DNA of 64,000 nucleotides from Flavobacteriaceae bacterium (GCA_027490305.1 JAIXYI010000006.1:38633-102632); one strand, 5' to 3'; positions 1-9,531 are shown, counted from the first letter of the stretch. A program made the numbers and translations. Notes: generated by a model not told the origin, from the letters alone.

Positions 1-12
1 TTTGTAGTAATC

Positions 13-47
13 AAAAAGCTATCGGGCGTAAAATCCCGATAGCCTTT
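13..47 (-). terminator. Rho-independent terminator after the T9SS thioredoxin-like gene
   Basis: Read on the minus strand, a 9-bp perfect stem (gctatcggg at 18-26 with its complement at 35-43) closes an 8-nt loop and is followed by a run of five T. It lies about 30 nt past the stop codon of the gene at 75-1523. Confidence 0.85.
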
Positions 48-74
48 AGGTCAATTATCTAAGGTGGTCGAATG

Positions 75-1523
75 CTATTGAATCACCAATTTTTCGACTC
101 TTTCTGTTTTGGATCCCGAAACTTTAGCGAGGTATACACCGCGCTGCAAGCCGGTCAGGTTCATGGTCTCCCCATTCTGGATAGAGGCAGATTTGTATAC
201 CACTTTTCCGGTCAGGTCGGATACTACTACACGAACAGGTTCCAGAGTTGTGAAGGTAAATACGCCTGCGGAAGGGTTAGGGTAGATACCAAAAACAGCA
301 TTTTCATTCTCGACGGTTCCCAAGTTAGAGTTCGTCTTAAATGCTGCAGCTAAGGCTAAAGATGTCCCAAAGTTTCCAGCTTCCTGCTCAAAGAACGTTA
401 CGCCGTTCGCCTGAAGCTCAATACCATGTTGGGTATTTCCGTAGCTCCATCCGTCTCCATAACCGTCTAGTAACTCCACGCTGTAGCATTCGTTTACCTC
501 GAGGGTTACTGTTTCCGTAATGGTCGTATTAGCATCGGGCCCTCCTGCACCTTCCGCGCCAGGTCCCGCCGTGTAAGGCCCGCCGGACGCTACTACTGTT
601 CCCGCACTATTTTTTATATTCCAGGAGATTTCGCCCGGGTAGTTGTCTGTGTGTACCAAAACATCAACAGCAGTGGCAGTAGTAGACGCTGATAGACCTA
701 TAGACAATGGCTGGCTGGCCATTAAAGCGTCGAACGGCGGTGCTGAATTAATATCGCTTAACTCAATGGTGTAGTTAGAAGACGGATTAAATGTAGTCGT
801 AGGGAAATTAAGTGGGACTTGTAGATATTGTATGGCGTTTCCGCTGTAAGGAACAGTGGCAACTACAGCGCCGTTCTCCTTGAGAACCGCGGTTGCGCTT
901 GTAATGGCATTTTTACCGTAGTTTTTCATCTTAGCGCTGAACGACCCGGTTGGCTCGCAGAACCGCAAATCATCAGCAGTGAGGTTGGCATGGTTTTGAA
1001 CTCCTGTTAATGCACCACAGCTGTTGTTAATGCCGTTCCGGAGGGCCGTCAAAGAAGAAGTAGAAGACAATTCAAACGTTGTGCCTGCCGGGCAGATACG
1101 GTAAAGCGTAGGAAAATAGGTAATCTGGTAAAGATCGGCGATTTCTGCACTGTCTACAATCGCATATGGCGAGCCATCCACCCAATTCCCCTGGGTATTT
1201 CCGCCGGTTCCATTTAGATCGTCAAGTGTAGTAGACGGGTCGCCTTCCACAAAGATAATCACCACTTCTTCAGAACCACCGCCACCGAACGACTCATAAA
1301 GGTCCGCCAGTTTGTGGGAGTTCTTATAATTCCAGCAAGGCAGGCACCAAGTGGCAGAAATATCAATGATGACGGTTTTGCCCGCAGCGAGGTACTCAGA
1401 AAGGGTATGGGTATTTCCATTAAGGTCTGTCACCGTAAAATCGGGTGCAGCACTGCCGTTCGGCAACTGGGCAAAGGCAGCCAGTCCGGTAAACAGCAAG
1501 AGCGAAAGTAATGTTTTCTTCAT
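75..1523 (-). CDS. Secreted thioredoxin-fold protein with T9SS type A sorting domain
   Basis: The 482-residue product begins with a signal peptide (about residues 1-18, ending AFAQ). A TlpA/thioredoxin-like domain follows (about 22-165) with the redox motif WCLPCW, cysteines 60 and 63. The middle is Gly/Thr/Ser-rich and beta-rich without a clear family. The last 70 or so residues are a type A T9SS sorting domain (YPNPSAG, then LxxGVYLAKV and a basic end). By family knowledge such proteins pass the inner membrane by Sec, then the outer membrane through T9SS, and are anchored or released. The disulfide role is inferred from the CxxC. It stands alone with its own terminator. The ATG at 1521-1523 places the signal peptide at residue 1. 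Confidence 0.88.
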   Translation of the reverse strand: MKKTLLSLLLFTGLAAFAQLPNGSAAPDFTVTDLNGNTHTLSEYLAAGKTVIIDISATWCLPCWNYKNSHKLADLYESFGGGGSEEVVIIFVEGDPSTTLDDLNGTGGNTQGNWVDGSPYAIVDSAEIADLYQITYFPTLYRICPAGTTFELSSTSSLTALRNGINNSCGALTGVQNHANLTADDLRFCEPTGSFSAKMKNYGKNAITSATAVLKENGAVVATVPYSGNAIQYLQVPLNFPTTTFNPSSNYTIELSDINSAPPFDALMASQPLSIGLSASTTATAVDVLVHTDNYPGEISWNIKNSAGTVVASGGPYTAGPGAEGAGGPDANTTITETVTLEVNECYSVELLDGYGDGWSYGNTQHGIELQANGVTFFEQEAGNFGTSLALAAAFKTNSNLGTVENENAVFGIYPNPSAGVFTFTTLEPVRVVVSDLTGKVVYKSASIQNGETMNLTGLQRGVYLAKVSGSKTERVEKLVIQ

Positions 1524-1815
1524 GTAGTGCAGTTTAGATGTGGTAGGTAAGTTGTCTTAAATTCCTTAGAATCACTAAGGTGGCCGCAATGTAGGAAATT
1601 TTCGTTCAGGTAACAATAGTGTGTTTGGAATTATCCAGTACTTTTTTTGTTCTGTCACAAAATCACCTGAAACTGTTTTGTTTTTCAGGGAATCTGACAA
1701 CAAATCACAAAATAGGCTGCATTTCTTTTAATTTCCAACAAGGAAATAAAGGCGTGAGTGGGTAACTATCCCATCATATTTTCTTAATATTGCCGCGACC
1801 ACCAAACCCACACAT
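1524..1815. other. Divergent intergenic region, AT-rich
   Basis: This 292-nt gap separates two genes pointing outward. A near-consensus -7 element (TAATATTG, 1785-1792, one mismatch to TAnnTTTG) sits about 24 nt before the TlpA-like start. A small dyad, ccttag with ctaagg, lies at 1564-1580. No ORF or RNA is recognisable. Confidence 0.5.
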
Positions 1816-2292
1816 ATGAAGAAATTCCTCCTGCTCCTGCTGCTGGCTTCCGGTGCGGCGCACGCTCAGAAAGAAATGCCGGCTGTCACACTGAAGTCGC
1901 CGGATAACAAGTCGTTCAACGTAAAAGAGGACTTTTCCGAGCCCGATAAACTCTATGTCTTTTCGTTTTGGGCGACGTGGTGTGTGCCCTGCATCAACGA
2001 ACTCGACGCCATTAAGGAAAAGTATGCTGACTGGTCGAAGGAACTGAACTTCCAGGTAGTGGCGATTTCCATCGATGATAGCCGCACCCAAAAACGCGTA
2101 CGCCCTTTGTTGTCGGGGAAAGAATGGCCCTATGCCATCCTGCTTGACAGCAATCAGGAACTCAAACGGGCACTTGCCGTTGCGAACGTGCCGTATACGG
2201 TGGTCGTAAAAAACAAGAAAATCGTCTACATCCACAATGGGTATAGTCAGGGTGCTGAAAATGAACTCTTTGAAAAACTGAAGGCGCTGTAA
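1816..2292 (+). CDS. TlpA-like periplasmic thiol-disulfide protein
   Basis: This 158-residue protein has a signal peptide (1-18, ending AHAQ) and a compact thioredoxin fold with the motif WCVPC (Cys56 and Cys59) preceded by FWAT, as in the TlpA/ResA family. These proteins reduce or exchange disulfides in the periplasm or act in stress responses; the substrate cannot be read from sequence. Its stop codon overlaps the start of the DUF6029 gene (TAATG at 2290-2294), so the two are probably translated together and the DUF6029 protein may be a functional partner. Confidence 0.9.
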   Translation: MKKFLLLLLLASGAAHAQKEMPAVTLKSPDNKSFNVKEDFSEPDKLYVFSFWATWCVPCINELDAIKEKYADWSKELNFQVVAISIDDSRTQKRVRPLLSGKEWPYAILLDSNQELKRALAVANVPYTVVVKNKKIVYIHNGYSQGAENELFEKLKAL

Positions 2293-3986
2293 TGAGACGG
2301 TATTTTTTCGCATGGGCCCTTTATGCGGCCGTCGCAGTGCAGGCACAGGACGAGCAGAAGACAGACTACGGTAAGCTTTTCGGCGGATTTGAATCGAATT
2401 CGGCCTGGTACCTAAACGATAAAGGACGAAACCTGTCGCACCCCGAAGATCCGTTTCGTTCGAATAACTACTTCCAACTCAATTACCAATACAAGAAATG
2501 GACGGCGGGTATACAGGCGGAATCCTACGCGCCGTCGGCACTCCTGAATTATAATCCGGGTTTTGACGGCACGGATCTCGGACTCTATTTCGTATCCTAC
2601 AACTCCACCAAACTCGATGTCACCGTCGGGCATTTTTACGAACAGTTCGGTTCCGGACTCATCTTCCGCGCCTGGGAAGACCGGGCGTTGGGTATCAATA
2701 CCGCGCTTCGGGGCGGACGCATCGTGTGGCGACCAATTGACGCTATCCGCCTAACGGCCATCGCCGGACGGCAGCGAAGCGGTTTTGGTGTGGCAAAGGG
2801 CGACGTTTATGGTTTCGATTCGGATATCAACGTGTCGAAATGGCTGAAATTCAGTTCGTCAGACCTGTCGTTTGGCTTTAGTTGGCTGGGCCGCCATGAG
2901 AAGGTCGAAGACTTCGAACCCGCCTTATTCGACGAATTGACGAATGCCTATTCCGGGCGTTTCAACTTCATCCATAACGCGTTTTATCTGTCCGGGGAAT
3001 ACGATTATAAAACACGCGACGCCGTGCCCGATGCGCAGCTCAATATCAACAACAACTTTGCCCGTTCCGGCAATGCGACCCTCATCAACTTCGGTTATTC
3101 CGGAAAAGGATTGGGCATCGATGCTACGCTCCGCCGTATCGAAAACATGCTTTTCCTGTCAGAACGCGAACCTACCCCGGCACCCGACGGCGTTTCTTCA
3201 AGCCTGAATTATAACGATAAGGTACTCGGCTTCCTTCCGGCACTTACCAAACAACACCACTCGAATCTGGCCAATATCTATGTTTACCAGGCGCAGGCCC
3301 GTGTCGATTACATCGATCCTACGATCATGAAAGCGGGGGAAACCGGCGGGCAAATCGACGTTTTTTATGATTTCGCCAAGGATACGCCACTCGGGGGTAA
3401 ATACGGCACGAAGATTGCCGCCAACGCCTCGAGTTGGTACAACCTCGCCGGCAATTACCGCTTCATCCCGGTGGATTACCATACCCAATTCTTTGGAGTC
3501 GGACAGAAATACTATTCAGACTATAACCTCGAGGTGCGCAAGCAGTTGTCGGAGAAATGGCATTCCGCTTTTTATTGCGTCAACCAATACTACGACCGGC
3601 TTTGGCAGGGGCAGGGAAGTGAAGTGGTGAAAACCAATATCATCAACGCCGAGTTTACGTATAACTTTTCGCCGAGCCGCTCCATTCGGGTCGAAGGCGA
3701 ACATATGTGGGCCGACGCGGATATGAAGAATTGGGCCGGCACCACAGTCGAGTTCAACATAAACGACCATTACTCGCTGTATGTTTGGGATATTTACAAC
3801 TACGGTAATGACGACGCAAGCAAGCAGACACACTATTATAACGTAGGAGGCGCCTATCGAAAGGGCTCCACACGCCTCGCGCTCAATTACGGGCGGCAGC
3901 GGGGTGGCCTTGTGTGCGTTGGAGGCGTTTGCCGTTTCGTTCCGGAAAGTACCGGGCTTACGATTTCCCTGAGTACCGCGTTTTAA
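2292..3986 (+). CDS. DUF6029 family outer-membrane protein
   Basis: The 564-residue product starts with a signal peptide ending VQAQ (about residue 18). The rest is rich in alternating aromatic and polar strands (for example WTAGIQAES, YYNVGGAYRKG) and ends in a beta-strand with terminal Phe, as in outer-membrane barrels. I recognise it as the DUF6029 family of Bacteroidota, which has no assigned function. The start overlaps the stop of the TlpA-like gene by one base (TAATG), so they form one operon. A barrel-type fold is inferred from composition and the terminal Phe. Confidence 0.82.
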   Translation: MRRYFFAWALYAAVAVQAQDEQKTDYGKLFGGFESNSAWYLNDKGRNLSHPEDPFRSNNYFQLNYQYKKWTAGIQAESYAPSALLNYNPGFDGTDLGLYFVSYNSTKLDVTVGHFYEQFGSGLIFRAWEDRALGINTALRGGRIVWRPIDAIRLTAIAGRQRSGFGVAKGDVYGFDSDINVSKWLKFSSSDLSFGFSWLGRHEKVEDFEPALFDELTNAYSGRFNFIHNAFYLSGEYDYKTRDAVPDAQLNINNNFARSGNATLINFGYSGKGLGIDATLRRIENMLFLSEREPTPAPDGVSSSLNYNDKVLGFLPALTKQHHSNLANIYVYQAQARVDYIDPTIMKAGETGGQIDVFYDFAKDTPLGGKYGTKIAANASSWYNLAGNYRFIPVDYHTQFFGVGQKYYSDYNLEVRKQLSEKWHSAFYCVNQYYDRLWQGQGSEVVKTNIINAEFTYNFSPSRSIRVEGEHMWADADMKNWAGTTVEFNINDHYSLYVWDIYNYGNDDASKQTHYYNVGGAYRKGSTRLALNYGRQRGGLVCVGGVCRFVPESTGLTISLSTAF

Positions 3987-4060
3987 GGAGTGGTTTCCGC
4001 GGGCAAAGAGGGGCCTGACTTCCCATCTTTTTCCTTACTTTTACGCGAAATACGTCGTCT

Positions 4061-4936
4061 ATGAGTTCGTCTTACGAAAAGTTCAAGAAACGCAGGTTGA
4101 TTTCCTCGTATTTCTCAGTAGTGCTGAGCATCTTCCTGGTGCTTTTCCTGTTGGGGATATTCGGTCTTTTCGTGCTGAATTCGAAGCAATTGTCGGATCA
4201 CTTCAAAGAGGAAATCCCGATGACGGTGTTCTTCAAGACAGAAGCGAACGACAGCGTGATCAACGCTTTTGCGCAGGAAATGAAGACCGCTCGGTTTGTG
4301 AAGTCGGCGACCTACGTCAGTAAGGAGGAAGCCGCTAAAATCATGATTGCCGATATTGGGGAAAACTTTATGGACTATCTCGGCGAGAATCCCCTGAAAA
4401 ATTCCTTTGACATACGACTGAAGGCTTCCTACATACACGACGACAGCCTTCGTAAAATCGACGAACGCATCCGCAAGAACGAGATGGTGGCTGATGTCGG
4501 ATATGACAAGGTATTGGTAAAACTCGCGTATGAGAATATAGAGCAGATCAGTCTTTACATCCTGATACTGGCGGGGGTGATGGCGATTATTGCCATTCTC
4601 CTGATCAACGGATCCATCCGCCTTTCGATCTATTCCAATCGCTTTATCATCAAAACGATGCAGATGGTGGGGGCTACCAAGGCCTTCATTCGTCGACCGT
4701 TTATCGTGCGAAGTGTCACGCTGGGCGTCGTAGGTGCGCTATTGGCCGTTGCGGCATTGGTCGCAACGCTTTTGTCGCTTGATTACTATTTCCCGAACCT
4801 CGGGTTGACCAACCAGCCGCTGGCGTCGGCCCTGGTGTTGGTGGGTGTTCTGGTGGTAGGGGTACTGATCGCATGGGTCAGTACGTTCTTCGCCACCCAA
4901 CGCTATCTAAACCTTCGGACCGATGACTTATACTAA
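4061..4936 (+). CDS. ftsX: Cell division protein FtsX
   Basis: This is a 291-residue FtsX-type permease. One membrane segment lies near residues 20-40, followed by a periplasmic domain of about 120 residues and three more membrane segments (about 165-190, 220-245, 260-285). The order is TM, extracellular domain, three TMs, as in FtsX, which with the ATPase FtsE controls peptidoglycan hydrolases at the septum. No ftsE is in this window, so it must be elsewhere. It leads the cluster ftsX-DUF3098-uppP-truB. A near-consensus -7 element (TACTTTTA, 4036-4043) precedes the ATG. Confidence 0.92.
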   Translation: MSSSYEKFKKRRLISSYFSVVLSIFLVLFLLGIFGLFVLNSKQLSDHFKEEIPMTVFFKTEANDSVINAFAQEMKTARFVKSATYVSKEEAAKIMIADIGENFMDYLGENPLKNSFDIRLKASYIHDDSLRKIDERIRKNEMVADVGYDKVLVKLAYENIEQISLYILILAGVMAIIAILLINGSIRLSIYSNRFIIKTMQMVGATKAFIRRPFIVRSVTLGVVGALLAVAALVATLLSLDYYFPNLGLTNQPLASALVLVGVLVVGVLIAWVSTFFATQRYLNLRTDDLY

Positions 4937-5007
4937 AACTGCCTGAAGGGAGTTTAAAACCAAATCGCGATTGCGCGGCATATGCAAACCAGGATAACGA
5001 ATCTATC

Positions 5008-5250
5008 ATGAACAACAAAGAACATAAACCCGAGTTCCTGTTCGAAAAAGTGAACTACAAGATTTTGCTGATCGGACTTGCGGTCATTACACTCGGCTTC
5101 ATCCTGATGTCAGGAGGCGGAAGCGACGACCCCAACGTCTTCAGTGACAAGATTTTTGATTTCCGCCGGATCCGCCTTGCGCCCGCCGTTGTGTTGATCG
5201 GTTTCGGTCTTATGATATATGCCATCCTCAAAAATCCGAAGAAGGCCTAA
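5008..5250 (+). CDS. DUF3098 small membrane protein
   Basis: This 80-residue protein has two hydrophobic segments (about 17-35 and 56-73) separated by a short charged loop starting GGGSDDPNVF. It matches the DUF3098 family of Bacteroidota, known as a constant neighbour of ftsX and uppP but without assigned function. The stop codon directly abuts the ATG of uppP (no spacer), which suggests coupled translation. A role in envelope or division biology is inference from the neighbours only. Confidence 0.85.
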   Translation: MNNKEHKPEFLFEKVNYKILLIGLAVITLGFILMSGGGSDDPNVFSDKIFDFRRIRLAPAVVLIGFGLMIYAILKNPKKA

Positions 5251-6057
5251 ATGAGTTTTTTTGAAGCCCTGATCCTTGCGATCATCGAAGGCCTGACCGA
5301 ATACCTGCCGGTTTCGTCGACCGGTCACATGATCTTCGCCAGTTCCTATTTCGGGATACAGGAAGACGATTTTGTAAAACTTTTCCAGGTGAGTATTCAG
5401 TTCGGCGCTATTCTGGCCGTCGTGTTGTTATACTGGCGGAAATTCCTCGACTTCACCCGTTTCCAATTCTATATCAAACTCGCATTGGCTGTTGTACCGG
5501 CGCTGGTGCTGGGTTACCTTTTTGACGACGCTATCGATGCCGTGCTCGGCCGTCCCATTCCGATTGCCGTTGTACTCATTGTGGGAGGTGTCGTATTACT
5601 GTTTGTAGACCGTCTTTTCCAGCAACCCGAAATTACCTCTGAAGAAGGTATTTCGATACGACGTGCCGTTACCATTGGCGTGTGGCAATGCCTTGCGATG
5701 ATGCCAGGCACGAGCCGTTCGGCCGCCTCAATCATCGGGGGTATGCAACAGAAACTCAACCGGCAAACGGCGGCGGAGTTTTCATTTTTTCTGGCGGTGC
5801 CTACCATGCTCGCCGTGACGGTCTATTCGGTTTTTGTCAAAACCTATAAAACTTCGGGACTTAAAGGATACGAATTGCTCACGCAGTCCGGCGACAATCT
5901 CAAGATGTTCCTGTTCGGTAACCTGGCCGCCTTTATCGTAGCACTTCTGGCAGTGAAGTTCTTCATTGGTGTCATCCGCAAATACGGCTTCCGCCCCTGG
6001 GGTTGGTACCGTATTATAGTCGGAACGGTGTTGCTCGCTTATTTTTCCCTCAAATGA
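5251..6057 (+). CDS. uppP: Undecaprenyl-diphosphatase UppP (BacA)
   Basis: This 268-residue integral membrane enzyme dephosphorylates undecaprenyl pyrophosphate and so recycles the lipid carrier for peptidoglycan and glycan synthesis. Both family signatures are present: the Glu-rich motif EGLTEYLPVSSTGH (13-26) and PGTSRSA (152-158). Length and several membrane segments fit the family. It starts immediately after the DUF3098 stop and its own stop overlaps the truB start (ATGA at 6054-6057), so it sits in a tight operon. Confidence 0.96.
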   Translation: MSFFEALILAIIEGLTEYLPVSSTGHMIFASSYFGIQEDDFVKLFQVSIQFGAILAVVLLYWRKFLDFTRFQFYIKLALAVVPALVLGYLFDDAIDAVLGRPIPIAVVLIVGGVVLLFVDRLFQQPEITSEEGISIRRAVTIGVWQCLAMMPGTSRSAASIIGGMQQKLNRQTAAEFSFFLAVPTMLAVTVYSVFVKTYKTSGLKGYELLTQSGDNLKMFLFGNLAAFIVALLAVKFFIGVIRKYGFRPWGWYRIIVGTVLLAYFSLK

Positions 6058-6749
6058 CAACCGTCGAACAGTCGTTTACCGAAGGTCGTATCCTGTTGAT
6101 TGACAAACCGCTGCATTGGTCGTCGTTCCAGGCGGTCAATAAGATCAAATGGGCGCTTAAAAAACACCTCGGACTCAAAAAAATCAAGGTGGGGCATGCC
6201 GGTACACTCGATCCGCTGGCGTCGGGCTTACTGATTGTCTGTACGGGTAAGGCGACGAAGCAAATCCAGGAATTACAAGGGCAGGAGAAGGAATATACCG
6301 GTACCTTCCGTCTGGGTGCTACCACGCCTTCCTACGACTTGGAAACCGAAATAGATGCGGTATTTCCGACGTCGCACCTGACGGAAGACAGCATCCGCCA
6401 GACCACGCTTCAGTTTGTGGGGGAGATTGACCAAAAACCTCCCGTTTTTTCGGCGATCAAAAAAGACGGCAAACGCTTATATGAACATGCCCGGGCGGGT
6501 GAAACGGTGGAAATTGCCGCCCGAAAGACCACGATTTACGAATTCGAACTCACCCGTATCGAAATGCCGGATGTCGATTTTCGCGTGCGTTGTTCGAAAG
6601 GTACCTACATCCGTTCGCTGGCCCACGACATGGGAGTCGCCCTGCAGTCGGGTGCCCATCTCACCGCATTGCGACGTACCAAAAGCGGTGGTTTTTCCGT
6701 AGACGATGCGCTGTCGCCTGACGGTTTCGTCGCGACGTTAGCGGAGTAG
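6054..6749 (+). CDS. truB: tRNA pseudouridine(55) synthase TruB
   Basis: This 231-residue enzyme makes pseudouridine 55 in the T-loop of tRNAs. The catalytic motif GHAGTLDPLASG is at residues 47-58 with Asp53 as nucleophile, and the RCSKGTYIRSL motif is also present. I chose the ATG at 6054, which overlaps the uppP stop and gives the usual TruB N-terminus (GRILLIDKP near residue 11); a longer frame upstream would lie inside uppP. The 3' end overlaps the convergent gene by 12 nt. Confidence 0.95.
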   Translation: MTTVEQSFTEGRILLIDKPLHWSSFQAVNKIKWALKKHLGLKKIKVGHAGTLDPLASGLLIVCTGKATKQIQELQGQEKEYTGTFRLGATTPSYDLETEIDAVFPTSHLTEDSIRQTTLQFVGEIDQKPPVFSAIKKDGKRLYEHARAGETVEIAARKTTIYEFELTRIEMPDVDFRVRCSKGTYIRSLAHDMGVALQSGAHLTALRRTKSGGFSVDDALSPDGFVATLAE

Positions 6750-7331
6750 CGCTACGATTTCCTCCTGTGTCGACTTTCCTTTGTCGTGCAAATACCACAA
6801 CTGTAATGCGGTCTTTCCCGTCTCGTCAAACACGCCATGTTGTGCCTTATAGTCGCGCACGAGTTGGGCAGCGGGTTCCGGTCGAGGTCCCCACGAGGCA
6901 ATGACGATGTCGCTTTCATTGTCTAGGATGAGGAGTTTGGGGATGGAACGGGTGCCATTCGTAAGATAGGCGTCCATCAATTCCGGATGCTGGTCGCGAA
7001 ACACGATTTTCAATTCGATTTTGTCGGATGCCAACGCCATTTTGTGCATCACCGGAAGTAACTGCGCGGCATCACCACACCATCCTTCTGAAAGGACCAG
7101 CCATGTATACGAACGGGTAAGATGATGCAGTTTTGTAGCCACAGCGTCTTCCAACTGCACCGTTTTTTGCAGTCGGTTCATACGGGTTTCATTGAGTTGG
7201 GTGTAGTGCACCAACGCATCCGATTGGACGTCGCCGGTTGCCTTTCCCTCTGCAAGCAAGGACGTAACCGTTTCGCGATACTGCGCATAGGTCTGGGCCT
7301 TTAACAAGCTGTTGGCAATAAGGGCATCCAT
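6738..7331 (-). CDS. Thioredoxin-fold protein with a single active-site cysteine
   Basis: The product has 197 residues from the ATG at 7331; ATGs at 7340 and 7376 are alternatives. The signature WCGDAAQ (Cys85) replaces the usual CxxC, so one cysteine is left at the thioredoxin active site. This matches a Bacteroidota 'thioredoxin family protein' group with an N-terminal helical region. There is no signal peptide, so it should be cytoplasmic. With one cysteine it cannot act as a classic dithiol reductase; a monothiol or bacilliredoxin-like role is possible but not shown. It converges on truB with a 12-nt overlap. Confidence 0.82.
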   Translation of the reverse strand: MDALIANSLLKAQTYAQYRETVTSLLAEGKATGDVQSDALVHYTQLNETRMNRLQKTVQLEDAVATKLHHLTRSYTWLVLSEGWCGDAAQLLPVMHKMALASDKIELKIVFRDQHPELMDAYLTNGTRSIPKLLILDNESDIVIASWGPRPEPAAQLVRDYKAQHGVFDETGKTALQLWYLHDKGKSTQEEIVALLR

Positions 7332-7387
7332 AATTTGCATAGTTTTGTTTGGCGTTGCGAAGGTACGAATATGCACATCATCCGACT

Positions 7388-8182
7388 ATGACCAAAACAC
7401 ACAAACACATCGGTCTTACCCTGTCAGGCGGCGGCACAAAAGGACTGGCGCACGCCGGCGTACTCAAGTATCTTGACGACCATGAACTCAGACCTTCGGA
7501 GATCGCCGGTTCAAGCGCCGGTGCCATTGTAGGGGCGTTGTATGCCTTCGGTCAAACGCCCGATCAAATCCTTGAGTTTTTCAAGTCGATTTACTTTTTT
7601 CACTGGCGGCATTTTACGCTGAAGAAACCCGGACTCATCGATTCCCACTCCTTCCAACCCTATTTTGATACGATTTTTGGCGATACCAAAATCGGCGATC
7701 TTCCGTTGAAGCTGCACATCATGGCAACGGATATGGTGAAAGGCAAACTGCGTATTTTTGGTCCTGACACCCGCATTACCGATGCGGTGCTCGCCTCGGC
7801 TGCCGTGCCCGGTATGATGTGCCCGTATGAAATAGACGGCAATGTGTATTCCGACGGCGGTATCCTCAACCATTTTCCAGCCGACGTGCTTCAGGGCCGG
7901 TGTGACCATTTGATTGGGGTGTATGTGAGTCCGGTGCAGGATATTGAAGCAAAAGACCTCAATTCGATCAAATCGGTGATGTCACGGGCCGTCGAGTTAT
8001 TAACGGCACATTCCAACACCCAAAAATTCAACTTGTGTGACCGCATCATCATCCCGGAAGGACTCTGGCAATTTGGCACCTTCGAGACCAATAAAGTAAA
8101 AATGGACGCGATTTTCGAATCGGGTTACCAGGCCGCTATTACGTCTTTTGGAGCAGAGACCAAAAATGCGGTAACGCTTTAG
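7388..8182 (+). CDS. Patatin-like phospholipase
   Basis: This 264-residue patatin-family lipid acyl hydrolase has the oxyanion-hole motif GGGTKG (14-19), the nucleophile elbow GSSAGA with Ser43, and the catalytic aspartate in DGG (Asp156). It belongs to the short RssA-like bacterial patatins and has no signal peptide, so it probably acts on membrane lipids from the cytoplasm. The ATG at 7388 is chosen because MTKTHKHIGLTLSGGG matches the family N-terminus. Confidence 0.92.
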   Translation: MTKTHKHIGLTLSGGGTKGLAHAGVLKYLDDHELRPSEIAGSSAGAIVGALYAFGQTPDQILEFFKSIYFFHWRHFTLKKPGLIDSHSFQPYFDTIFGDTKIGDLPLKLHIMATDMVKGKLRIFGPDTRITDAVLASAAVPGMMCPYEIDGNVYSDGGILNHFPADVLQGRCDHLIGVYVSPVQDIEAKDLNSIKSVMSRAVELLTAHSNTQKFNLCDRIIIPEGLWQFGTFETNKVKMDAIFESGYQAAITSFGAETKNAVTL

Positions 8183-8201
8183 CGGAAAAACGGGAATGTA
8201 C

Positions 8202-8209
8202 TATATTTG
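8202..8209 (+). promoter_or_regulatory. Promoter -7 element of pyrH-frr
   Basis: TATATTTG matches the Bacteroidota consensus TAnnTTTG exactly. It lies 46 nt before the pyrH ATG and supports that start, since longer frames would begin inside the promoter. A short dyad (ggatgc with gcatcc, 8223-8238) sits in the 5' leader. Confidence 0.75.
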
Positions 8210-8254
8210 CACAACAAAAATCGGATGCCCCGGCATCCAAACTGTAATCCCCTG

Positions 8255-8962
8255 ATGAAATACAAAAGAATTCTCCTAAAGCTCAGCGGCGAGGCACTGA
8301 TGGGTGACCGTCAATACGGTATCGATCCGTTACGGCTAGCGGAGTACGCAGACGATATCAAGAAAGTACATGACCTTGGTGTTGAGATCGCCATCGTAAT
8401 CGGTGGTGGCAACATCTTCCGCGGCGTCGCCGGCGCCAGTAATGGAATGGATCGCGTGCAGGGAGATTATATGGGGATGCTCGCCACCGTCATCAACGGT
8501 ATGGCGCTTCAGGGTGCCTTGGAAGACAAAGGCATGCAGACGCGTTTGCAGACGGCCCTCAAGATCGAAGCGATTGCGGAGCCCTATATCAAGCGCCGTG
8601 CGGTGCGTCATCTTGAGAAAGGACGGATCGTCATCTTCGGAGCCGGTACGGGTAACCCGTATTTTACGACCGATACGGCTGCCGTTTTGCGGGGTGTTGA
8701 AATCCATGCGGATGTCATCCTCAAAGGAACCCGCGTTGATGGTATCTACACAGCGGATCCTGAGAAAGACCCGAATGCCGTGAAGTTCGAACACATCACG
8801 TTCGAAGACGTCCTCAGCAAAGGCCTTAATGTAATGGATACCACCGCCTTTACCCTGAGCCAGGAAAACCGCCTGCCGATTGTGGTATTTGATATGAACA
8901 AAAAAGACAACCTCCTCAAGATTTGCGAAGGCAGCAATGTGGGGACGGTGGTAAGTATATAA
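8255..8962 (+). CDS. pyrH: Uridylate kinase PyrH
   Basis: This 235-residue bacterial UMP kinase of the amino-acid-kinase fold converts UMP to UDP with ATP in pyrimidine nucleotide synthesis. The KLSGEAL motif (9-15), the glycine-rich GGGNIFRG segment near residue 50 and [16 protein letters not shown] near 130-145 are all present. The start at 8255 follows the promoter and leader. frr begins 8 nt downstream, the conserved pyrH-frr pair. Active as a hexamer by family knowledge. Confidence 0.96.
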   Translation: MKYKRILLKLSGEALMGDRQYGIDPLRLAEYADDIKKVHDLGVEIAIVIGGGNIFRGVAGASNGMDRVQGDYMGMLATVINGMALQGALEDKGMQTRLQTALKIEAIAEPYIKRRAVRHLEKGRIVIFGAGTGNPYFTTDTAAVLRGVEIHADVILKGTRVDGIYTADPEKDPNAVKFEHITFEDVLSKGLNVMDTTAFTLSQENRLPIVVFDMNKKDNLLKICEGSNVGTVVSI

Positions 8963-8970
8963 TCAAGAAA

Positions 8971-9531
8971 ATGGAAGACATCGATTTTATCCTGGAAAGC
9001 ACCGAGGAGTCAATGGCCGCCAGCGTCGCCCACCTCGAGAAGTCATTCCTGAACATCCGCGCCGGAAAGGCGAGTCCGGCTATGCTCGGCAGTGTGTTTG
9101 TCGATTATTACGGTTCTTCGACCCCCTTGTCTCAGGTGGCGAACGTCAGCGTCCCGGATGCACGTACCCTCACCATCCAACCGTGGGAAAAGAATATGTT
9201 GGGCCCGATCGAAAAAGCGATAATGGTCGCGAACATTGGCTTTAACCCGATGAACAATGGTGACGTTATCATCATCAGCGTTCCGCCATTGACGGAAGAG
9301 CGGCGTCGTGACCTGGTGAAACAGGCGAAGATCGAGTCGGAAGACACGAAAGTCAGTATCCGCAACGCCCGCCAGGAAGCCAACAAGGAAATCAAGAAAC
9401 TCGAAAAAGAAGGAACTTCGGAAGATTTGTGTAAGAATGCGGAAGCAGAAGTGCAGGAACTCACGAACAATTTCATCAAGAAAGTTGACGAGCATCTCGC
9501 TATCAAGGAAGCCGAGATCATGAAAGTCTAA
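8971..9531 (+). CDS. frr: Ribosome recycling factor
   Basis: This 186-residue factor, with EF-G, splits the post-termination ribosome. The expected features are present: NIRAGKASPAML near residue 28, the R-T-L-TIQPWE segment, and a long charged C-terminal helix with DLVKQAK and VSIRNARQEA motifs. The ATG at 8971 gives the normal length; upstream codons in frame lie within pyrH. It follows pyrH by 8 nt and is followed by a terminator. Confidence 0.96.
   Translation: MEDIDFILESTEESMAASVAHLEKSFLNIRAGKASPAMLGSVFVDYYGSSTPLSQVANVSVPDARTLTIQPWEKNMLGPIEKAIMVANIGFNPMNNGDVIIISVPPLTEERRRDLVKQAKIESEDTKVSIRNARQEANKEIKKLEKEGTSEDLCKNAEAEVQELTNNFIKKVDEHLAIKEAEIMKV

Noticed and set aside
7349..7387. Longer N-terminus for the patatin
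   Set aside because: The extra 13 residues are not hydrophobic or family-like and overlap the 5' region of the divergent thioredoxin-fold gene.
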